Program-made: the position numbers and the translations under genes | Shown: piece by piece, positions 1 to 4,813 of the stretch | Numbering within the stretch: position 1 is the stretch's first letter | Layout of the letters: every line of letters starts with the position of its first letter | NCBI GenBank assembly: GCA_003221085.1 | Contig: QHUD01000078.1 | Coordinates: 1 to 5,253 of the forward strand | Direction: 5' to 3' | Length of the DNA stretch: 5,253 nt | Source of the DNA: Gemmatimonadota bacterium | Lineage (GTDB): Bacteria; Gemmatimonadota; Gemmatimonadetes; Gemmatimonadales; GWC2-71-9 | Notes under the pieces: generated by a model | Seen by the model: the letters and a program-made list of their open reading frames with translations, nothing else | Told to the model about the DNA's origin: nothing | Database searches by the model: none

Positions 1-2
1 TC

Positions 3-572
3 GCCGGCGCGCGCGACGTGCTGTTCTGGCTCCTGCTCGGCGGGTTCGTGTGGGTGGTGGGCGATTTGTTCCAGCAGTACGCCGCGAAATACGTCGGCAT
101 CAGCCGGGGGATTCCGCTGTCCAACACGAACCAGCTGTGGGGCCTCGTGTGGGGGCTGCTGGTGTTCGGGGAGCTGCGCGGCGGTGCGGGGACGACCTAC
201 GGACAGGTGATCGGCGGCTCACTCCTGATGGCGCTGGGCGCCGTGGCGATCGCGCTCGCCTCCGCCACGGGCGCCGAGCACCGCCGCTGGCAGGATGCGG
301 CGGCGCGGGAAGGCGCACGCTACGGCATCGACCCGGCGTACGTCCGCGCCGCCCTCGCCGGCGAGAGCTCCAGCGTATCTCCCGGCCGCCGCACCTGGCT
401 CGATTGGGTGCTGGTCGGAGGCGCTACCGCGACGTTCGTCGGGTTCGGGCTCGTGGCCCGCGTGCCCCAATTGACGATCGGCTGGGGATGGGTCGGGGGC
501 CTCACCGCGGCGATGCTCGCGCTGCTTTCCGGCACCAGCTGGCTGCTCTGGCGGACGACGCGGTTCAACTGA
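3..572 (+). CDS. DMT-superfamily-like membrane transporter, C-terminal part (5' end outside window)
   Basis: The frame is open from base 3 to the TGA at 570-572, so this is the 3' end of a longer gene. A GTG at 18 is only an internal valine or a chance start. About five hydrophobic segments are visible: one beginning Leu-Phe-Trp-Leu-Leu-Leu-Gly-Gly, one around Gln-Leu-Trp-Gly-Leu-Val-Trp-Gly, one around Gly-Gly-Ser-Leu-Leu-Met-Ala-Leu-Gly, and two in the last 60 residues. The stretch with Ala-Ala-Lys-Tyr-Val-Gly-Ile-Ser, then Pro-Leu-Ser-Asn, then Val-Phe-Gly-Glu-Leu resembles the repeat of EamA and GRP-type (glucose/ribose porter) carriers of the drug/metabolite transporter superfamily. A polar, probably helical loop of roughly 50 residues separates the third and fourth segments, which is unusual for a compact DMT protein. 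The substrate cannot be told. It reads in the same direction as the S9 peptidase, 169 bases upstream, but the repeat between them makes one operon uncertain. Confidence 0.6.
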   Translation, partial: AGARDVLFWLLLGGFVWVVGDLFQQYAAKYVGISRGIPLSNTNQLWGLVWGLLVFGELRGGAGTTYGQVIGGSLLMALGAVAIALASATGAEHRRWQDAAAREGARYGIDPAYVRAALAGESSSVSPGRRTWLDWVLVGGATATFVGFGLVARVPQLTIGWGWVGGLTAAMLALLSGTSWLLWRTTRFN

Positions 573-590
573 GGGGATAGACCGACGCAT

Positions 591-662
591 GAAACCGCGC
601 GGCGCTGTCATCCTGAGCGCGCGCGCGGCACGCGCGCGAGCGAAGGATCTGTTCGAGGAGAG
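591..662 (+). repeat. Dispersed palindromic repeat, copy 1 (direct repeat of 2882-2953)
   Basis: This 72-base stretch aligns without gaps to 2882-2953, with 8 mismatches by hand count (64/72 identical). The conserved ends are CATCCTGAGCG at 609-619 and GCGAAGGATC at 640-649. The centre is a GC hairpin: an 8-base arm at 620-627, a GCA loop at 628-630, and the matching arm at 631-638. The outer ATCCT (610-614) and AGGAT (644-648) can also pair, so the unit is an imperfect palindrome of REP type. It lies between the DMT-like gene and the S9 peptidase gene and is best read as non-coding, although one frame passes through it. Confidence 0.85.
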
Positions 663-693
663 CGGATCCTTCGCGCCTGCGGCGCTCAGGATG
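609..693. repeat. Composite inverted-repeat element (REPIN-like pair of units)
   Basis: Two nested perfect arms link the units: CATCCTGAGCGC at 609-620 pairs with 682-693 (12 bases), and GCGAAGGATC at 640-649 pairs with 665-674 (10 bases), leaving a 15-base loop at 650-664. The left side adds its own GC hairpin at 620-638. As single-stranded DNA or RNA it could fold as a long branched hairpin. The arrangement matches the general plan of REPINs, which are two REP units in opposite orientation. No RAYT transposase is in the window. Confidence 0.7.
664..693 (-). repeat. Second unit of the same repeat family, inverted and with a shorter core
   Basis: Read on the - strand, this stretch begins CATCCTGAGCGC (693-682) and ends GCGAAGGATC (674-665), the same termini as the + strand unit at 609-649. 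The core is different and much shorter (GCAGGC and neighbours instead of the long alternating GC run). Shared ends with a divergent core show that these are two members of one family rather than a single duplicated tract. Confidence 0.8.
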
Positions 694-714
694 CCAGGCT
701 CCCGTCGCTTCGCG

Positions 715-727
715 GGGAGGGAAAGGG
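715..727 (+). promoter_or_regulatory. Purine-rich stretch, weak candidate ribosome binding site for the S9 peptidase
   Basis: A GGGAGGGAAAGGG stretch ends 14 bases before the ATG at 742. That is farther than the usual Shine-Dalgarno spacing, so it may be only a weak or non-standard site. No convincing -35/-10 promoter is seen in the gap 573-741; the 49 bases between the repeat and the ATG hold nothing else I can name. Confidence 0.25.
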
Positions 728-741
728 TAGTTTCTTGCCCC

Positions 742-2859
742 ATGACTACGCCCCTTCGCCTTCTTGCATCGGCCTCACTCGCCCTGCTCGCCTCCGTTCC
801 CCTCGCCGCGCAGCAATCGACGTTCACCATCGAGCAGGTGATGGGCGCCCCGTTCCCCGACGAGCTCACCACCGCTTCGGCGGGCGGCTCGGTCGCCTGG
901 GTCTTCAACACGCGCGGTGCACGGAACATCTGGGTCGCCGCACCGCCTGACTACGCCGGGCGGGCCGTGACGGCGTACGCCGACGACGACGGGCAGGAGC
1001 TGGGCGATCTGCGGTGGACGCCCGACACGCGCGCCATCGTGTTCGTGCGCGGTGGCGGCCCGAACGAGAAGGGGGAGTACCCGAACCCCCATAGTCTGGT
1101 CGCGGGTGTCGAGCAGGCGGTGTGGGTCGTACCGGCCGCCGGCGGAAATCCGCGGCGCATCGGCGAGGGACGCGCGCCCGCGATTTCCCCCAAGGGCGAC
1201 CGCGTGGCGTTCGTGCGGCGCGGCCAGATCTGGTGGGCCTCGCTCGCGGACACGGGGGCCGCCGAGCAGCTGATTCACGCGCGCGGGTCCGCCGGCTCGC
1301 TGCGCTGGTCTCCCGACGGGACGCAGCTCGCGTTCGTGAGCGCCCGGGGCGACCACGCGTTCATCGCCGTCTACGACGTCGCGACGAAGCTGCTGCGCTT
1401 TCTCGACCCGAGCGTCGACTCGGACGCGGAGCCGGCGTGGTCCCCCGACGGCCGGCGCGTCGCCTTCTTGCGCCTTCCGGCCGGGGCGGACGGACTGCCG
1501 TTCACGCCCCAGCGGGCGGGCCAGCCGTGGTCCATCCGCGTCGCCGACGTGGGCAGCGCCACCGGCCGCCACGTGTGGATCGCCGATACGGGCCGCGGCA
1601 GCGTGTTCCGGGAGATCGTCGCCGACAATCAGATCCGCTGGGCGGCGGGCAACCGCATCGCCTTCCCCTGGGAGAAGGATGGCTGGACGCATCTGTACTC
1701 CGTGCCCGTGGAGGGAGGCCGGGCCACCCTGCTCACGCCGGGAGGTTTCGAGGTCGAGCACGTGGCCATGAGCCCCGACGGGGCGACGATCGTGTTCAGC
1801 TCGAATCAGGATGACATCGAGCGGCGTCACATCTGGAAGGTCTCGGTAACGGGGGGCCCGCCGACGGCGCTGACGCGCGGCACCGACCTCGAGTGGACGC
1901 CGGTGATCACTGGCGACGGTCGCGGGGTAGCCTTCATCCAGGCCGGCACCCGCGCGCCGCCCCGCCCCGTCATTCTCCTCGGCGGGGGCGCGCCCCGGGA
2001 GCTCGCGCCGGGAGCGATTCCGGCCGACTTCCCGGTAGCCGGGCTGGTCGACCCGCAGCCCGTGCTGTTCCAGGCTACCGACGGCATGACCATCCACGGG
2101 CAGCTGTTCCTGCCGCGCGGCGTCACGGCGGGGGACCGGCGGCCGGCCGTGATCTTTTTCCACGGCGGCTCGCGGCGTCAAATGCTCCTGGGGTGGCACT
2201 ACTTCTACTATTACCGCAACGCCTACGCGCTGAACCAGTACCTCGCGAGCCGGGGCTACGTCGTGCTGTCCGTCAATTACCGCAGCGGGATCGCCTACGG
2301 GATGGAGTTCCGCGAGGCGTTGCGCTACGGCGCCCAGGGCGCGAGCGAGTTCAACGACGTGCTCGGAGCGGGTCGCTACCTGCGCGGCCGTCCGGAGGTG
2401 GATCCCAGGCGGATCGGCCTGTGGGGCGGCTCGTATGGTGGGTTCCTCACGGCCATGGGCCTCGCCCGCGCGTCGGACCTCTTCGCGGCGGGCGTGGATC
2501 TGCACGGGGTGCACGATTGGAACATCGAGATCCAGAACTGGGTCCCCACGTATGACCCGGCGAAGCAGTCAGAGGCGGCGAAGCTCGCGTACGAGTCCTC
2601 ACCGATTGCCTCCGTCAAGACCTGGCGCTCGCCGGTGCTGCTGATCCACGGTGACGACGATCGCAACGTGCAATTCAGCCAGACCGTGCAGCTCGCGACC
2701 GCCCTGCGGACGCATGCGGTCGAGGTCGAGCAGCTGATCTTCCCGGACGACATCCACGACTTTCTGACGCACGCGCACTGGGTCGCGGCATACGAGGCGG
2801 CGGCGGCGTTCTTCCAGCGGCGGATGGGGGGAGGGAGCAGCGCGACGGGGCGCCGATAG
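742..2859 (+). CDS. Exported S9-family serine peptidase (prolyl oligopeptidase/DPP-IV/acylaminoacyl-peptidase type)
   Basis: This 705-residue protein is predicted to cleave peptides outside the cytoplasm. I chose the ATG at 742 because it starts a clear signal peptide: Arg6, a hydrophobic run at about 7-21, and a likely signal peptidase I cut after Ala23, before Gln-Gln. No lipobox Cys is present. The frame is open back to an ATG at 589, but those 51 codons run through the repeat. A beta-propeller follows (about 30-430), with WSPDG-like blade motifs near residues 92, 149, 189, 233, 344 and 388, and an Asp-Gly-Trp-Thr-His-Leu-Tyr motif at 313, common in the DPP-IV group. The alpha/beta-hydrolase domain (about 460-705) has His-Gly-Gly at 474-476, the nucleophile elbow Gly-Gly-Ser-Tyr-Gly-Gly with Ser564, the acid Asp640 and the base His672. 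The spacings of 76 and 32 residues match the family (DPP-IV: 78 and 32). Whether it is a dipeptidyl peptidase or another S9 subtype cannot be settled; no DPP-IV double-Glu motif was identified. Confidence 0.93.
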   Translation: MTTPLRLLASASLALLASVPLAAQQSTFTIEQVMGAPFPDELTTASAGGSVAWVFNTRGARNIWVAAPPDYAGRAVTAYADDDGQELGDLRWTPDTRAIVFVRGGGPNEKGEYPNPHSLVAGVEQAVWVVPAAGGNPRRIGEGRAPAISPKGDRVAFVRRGQIWWASLADTGAAEQLIHARGSAGSLRWSPDGTQLAFVSARGDHAFIAVYDVATKLLRFLDPSVDSDAEPAWSPDGRRVAFLRLPAGADGLPFTPQRAGQPWSIRVADVGSATGRHVWIADTGRGSVFREIVADNQIRWAAGNRIAFPWEKDGWTHLYSVPVEGGRATLLTPGGFEVEHVAMSPDGATIVFSSNQDDIERRHIWKVSVTGGPPTALTRGTDLEWTPVITGDGRGVAFIQAGTRAPPRPVILLGGGAPRELAPGAIPADFPVAGLVDPQPVLFQATDGMTIHGQLFLPRGVTAGDRRPAVIFFHGGSRRQMLLGWHYFYYYRNAYALNQYLASRGYVVLSVNYRSGIAYGMEFREALRYGAQGASEFNDVLGAGRYLRGRPEVDPRRIGLWGGSYGGFLTAMGLARASDLFAAGVDLHGVHDWNIEIQNWVPTYDPAKQSEAAKLAYESSPIASVKTWRSPVLLIHGDDDRNVQFSQTVQLATALRTHAVEVEQLIFPDDIHDFLTHAHWVAAYEAAAAFFQRRMGGGSSATGRR

Positions 2860-2862
2860 GGA

Positions 2863-2895
2863 CGCCACTTCTTCTCCCACCGAAGCCGCGTGGCG
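2863..2895. other. Imperfect stem-loop after the S9 peptidase stop
   Basis: CGCCAC at 2863-2868 can pair with GTGGCG at 2890-2895, and CTTC at 2871-2874 with GAAG at 2882-2885, around a 7-base loop. It starts 3 bases after the stop codon and runs into the repeat. There is no T-tract behind it, so a terminator role is only possible. Confidence 0.25.
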
Positions 2896-2953
2896 CTGTC
2901 ATCCTGAGCGAGCGCGCGGCACGCGCGCGCGGGAAGGATCTGTTTATGGAGAG
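2882..2953 (+). repeat. Dispersed palindromic repeat, copy 2 (direct repeat of 591-662)
   Basis: This copy is in the same orientation as copy 1, of equal length and 64/72 identical by hand count. It fills most of the gap between the convergent S9 peptidase and POT genes and ends 7 bases before the POT stop codon at 2961. Unlike copy 1, it is not followed by an inverted partner: the sequence after 2953 is the end of the POT gene. Confidence 0.85.
2912..2928. terminator. GC-rich hairpin within repeat copy 2, possible bidirectional transcription stop
   Basis: GCGCGCG (2912-2918), loop GCA (2919-2921) and CGCGCGC (2922-2928) form a perfect 7-base stem. It lies between two convergent genes, where it could slow or end transcription from both sides. 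There is no proper T-run on either strand (only TGTTT about 12 bases later on the + strand), so it is not a classical intrinsic terminator. Confidence 0.3.
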
Positions 2954-2960
2954 GAACCCG

Positions 2961-4331
2961 CTACCGCACCCCGCCCATCAACCGCTGGACCGGCTTGAGG
3001 AGCACGAACATGACCACCGCGGCGCCCAGCGACACGGCGGCCGTGACACCGAACAGCTGCGCGAGCGGCATCGACCCGAAGAAGCCCGCCGTCCAGCCCG
3101 CGAGCAGGTTCCCGAGCCAATTCGATAGGAAGAAAACTCCCATCATGAGACTGACGATGCGCGTGGGCGCGAGCTTTGTCACCGCGCTCAAGCCCACCGG
3201 GCTGAGGCACAGCTCTCCGATCTCCTCGATCGTGTACGCCGCCACCAGCCACAGTGGGCTGACTCTGATTCCCGCTCCGCCCTGCGCGATCAGTCCTGCG
3301 GGGACGAGGAGCAGAAACGCAAGGCCTGTACACAGCAAGCCGATTGCGAACTTCGCTGGACTCGATGGCTCGCGAGGTCCAAGGCGCACCCACAGCCACG
3401 CCAGGACAGGCGCGAGCGTGATCACCATGATCGGTTGTACGGACTGGAGCCAGGAGGATGGAATCTGGTAACCGAGGATGTTGAGATCCGTGTACCGATC
3501 AGCGAACAGATTCAAAGTTGACGCTGCCTGTTCGTAAGCACCCCAGAACAGGGCCGCGAATACAAACAGCACGAACACCGCCGCGATACGTTTGCGCTCC
3601 TCGCCGGTAAAGCTCCGCACCCAATCCCAGAGCTGCCGCAATCGGGCTCCGATTCCAGGTCTGGCCGAGCTCCCGCCGACGTTGGGTACGTGCGCGCGCC
3701 CTGCGACGAGGCGATCCAGCGCGGGCTGCAAGCGCCCTTTTCCGATCACGTACTGGATCAGTCCCAGCGTCATCCCCACGCCGGCGGCGGCAAAGCCAAT
3801 GTGCCAGTCGACTTTCTGCGCAAGCCATCCGGCCCCGATAATGCCAAGGAAGGCGCCGACGTTGATGCCCATGTAGAAGATCGAGAAGCCTGCATCGCGC
3901 CGGGCGTCGCCCTGGTCGTACAAGGAGCCGACCATGGCACTGATGTTCGGCTTGAGCAAACCGGTGCCCAGCACGATTAGGACGAGGCCTGTGAAAAAGC
4001 TGGGGAGCGATTTGAAAGCGAGCGTGAAGTGGCCGACCGCGATGATCAGGCCGCCGAGGAGCACGCTGCGATACTGCCCGAGAAAACGATCGGCGAGGAA
4101 GCCGCCCAAAATGGGAGTGAGCCAGACGGAACTGGTGTACCATTTGACCACGCTCGCACCATGCTGAACGTCGAACCCCAAGCCCCCGGTCGCGATCGAC
4201 GCCGTGGCGTACAGGATGAGGAACCCCCGCATCCCGTAATAGCTGAAGCGCTCCCACATCTCGGTAAAGAAGAGCGTGGACAGGCCACGCGGGTGGCCGA
4301 ACCACGACGAGCCGGGTGGGGGGCTCGTCAC
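2961..4331 (-). CDS. POT/PTR-family proton-coupled oligopeptide transporter (MFS)
   Basis: Predicted inner-membrane carrier importing di- and tripeptides with protons, 456 residues. I chose the GTG at 4331 because it overlaps the upstream stop as GTGA (4331-4328); a longer frame from 4406 would add 25 residues inside that gene. POT hallmarks are plain: the ExxERFxYYG motif with Glu24, Glu27, Arg28, Tyr31 and Tyr32, then Arg35; the MFS motif Gly-Gly-Phe-Leu-Ala-Asp-Arg at 76-82; Lys127 in Leu-Leu-Lys-Pro-Asn; the PTR motif Phe-Tyr-Met-Gly-Ile-Asn-Val-Gly at 152-159; and Glu373 in Gly-Glu-Leu-Cys-Leu-Ser-Pro. These match residues known for proton coupling and peptide binding in PepT-type carriers. 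About 12 membrane segments are visible. The linker between TM6 and TM7 (about 198-249) is polar, so the two extra helices (HA, HB) of most bacterial POTs seem to be absent. GC is lower than in the neighbours. It is last in the - strand operon and converges on the S9 peptidase gene. Confidence 0.92.
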   Translation of the reverse strand: MTSPPPGSSWFGHPRGLSTLFFTEMWERFSYYGMRGFLILYATASIATGGLGFDVQHGASVVKWYTSSVWLTPILGGFLADRFLGQYRSVLLGGLIIAVGHFTLAFKSLPSFFTGLVLIVLGTGLLKPNISAMVGSLYDQGDARRDAGFSIFYMGINVGAFLGIIGAGWLAQKVDWHIGFAAAGVGMTLGLIQYVIGKGRLQPALDRLVAGRAHVPNVGGSSARPGIGARLRQLWDWVRSFTGEERKRIAAVFVLFVFAALFWGAYEQAASTLNLFADRYTDLNILGYQIPSSWLQSVQPIMVITLAPVLAWLWVRLGPREPSSPAKFAIGLLCTGLAFLLLVPAGLIAQGGAGIRVSPLWLVAAYTIEEIGELCLSPVGLSAVTKLAPTRIVSLMMGVFFLSNWLGNLLAGWTAGFFGSMPLAQLFGVTAAVSLGAAVVMFVLLKPVQRLMGGVR

Positions 4332-4813
4332 TCGAAGAGGTCGTTCTGCTCGCCGGGCTCCGACCGCTGCGGAGCCCGCAGGAGCTCGCCCAGCCGCTGC
4401 TCCCATTGCTCGACATCGAGGTGGTGCTCGTTCTGAAGGGTGCGCCGCAGCGCCGGCGAGATCTCGTGGAACGCGGCGAGCAGGTCAGTGACCGCCTCCC
4501 GCAGCCCCTGGACCTGGAAGCCGTCGCCGGTCGCGCCCATCTCGTCCAGGATGCTCTGCTCGGTGCGCGAGGCGATGATCGGCTCCGCGCGTCCCTGCAC
4601 GAAGACGTTCGTCCGCCGCTTGGGACCGCGCTCCTCCTCGATCGGCATCAACCCGATAATGGCGTCGGAGCGCCAGTACTTACCGTAGCCGAGAAAGACC
4701 ATTCGGTCGCGCTTGATGTCCATGCTGCCTCCGGAGCGCCGCCCGTCCGCGGTGCGTGGCCCGGGCCCGAAGGCGTCACGGAACCAAGACAGCACGCCGC
4801 GAATCACGCTCAT
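4328..4813 (-). CDS. Small conserved-looking protein with a possible RemA-like (DUF370) core
   Basis: The 161-residue protein is not firmly recognised. Its ATG at 4813 overlaps the upstream stop as ATGA, and its TGA overlaps the GTG of the POT gene, so it is probably translated with both. Three parts are visible: an N-terminal stretch (1-30) with a short amphipathic segment Val-Leu-Ser-Trp-Phe-Arg followed by a Gly/Arg-rich part; a core (31-92) with Phe-Leu-Gly-Tyr-Gly (40-44), Ala-Ile-Ile-Gly-Leu (51-55), Lys-Arg-Arg-Thr (65-68) and Ile-Ile-Ala-Ser (79-82); and a charged, likely helical tail (93-161). The core order resembles the RemA matrix regulator (Gly-Phe-Gly-Asn, then Gly-Arg-Arg-Thr-Arg, then a beta strand ending Leu-Ser), whose Arg-Arg pair takes part in DNA binding; this is a by-eye resemblance. 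A second start, Met31 at 4723, has a better ribosome binding site and would give 131 residues. No signal peptide or membrane segment is evident. Confidence 0.75.
   Translation of the reverse strand: MSVIRGVLSWFRDAFGPGPRTADGRRSGGSMDIKRDRMVFLGYGKYWRSDAIIGLMPIEEERGPKRRTNVFVQGRAEPIIASRTEQSILDEMGATGDGFQVQGLREAVTDLLAAFHEISPALRRTLQNEHHLDVEQWEQRLGELLRAPQRSEPGEQNDLFE
4728..4732 (-). promoter_or_regulatory. Shine-Dalgarno sequence before the internal ATG at 4723
   Basis: On the - strand GGAGG (4732-4728) is followed by a 4-base spacer and the ATG at 4723-4721. This is the clearest ribosome binding site in the window. It sits inside the frame that begins at 4813 and points to an alternative or main start at Met31 of the small protein. 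Confidence 0.5.

Noticed and set aside
591..693. CRISPR-like array
   Set aside because: There are only two units here, in opposite orientation, with no regular spacers. The pattern is that of a palindromic dispersed repeat.
219..929. Open frame of 236 codons on the - strand spanning the repeat
   Set aside because: It overlaps two better supported genes and the palindromic repeat, and its composition is Arg/Ala-rich without any motif.
775..2514. Long open frame of 579 codons on the - strand inside the peptidase gene
   Set aside because: It lies antisense to a gene with a full catalytic triad and propeller motifs. Its product is Arg/Pro/Gly/His-rich with no recognisable domain, as expected for a shadow frame in GC-rich DNA.
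591..2953. Composite transposon or insertion sequence bounded by the two 72-base repeats
   Set aside because: The enclosed gene is a peptidase, not a transposase, the copies are direct and imperfect, and no target-site duplication was found by eye.
4332..4406. Extension of the POT gene to the ATG at 4406
   Set aside because: The extra 25 residues are Ala/Arg/Gly-rich, overlap the upstream gene for 79 bases, and precede a GTG that makes a GTGA junction just before the conserved N-terminus.
3499..4416. Open frame of 305 codons on the - strand in another phase of the POT gene
   Set aside because: The POT frame contains all family motifs over the same bases; this phase is Arg/Ser/Pro-rich and lacks membrane segments.
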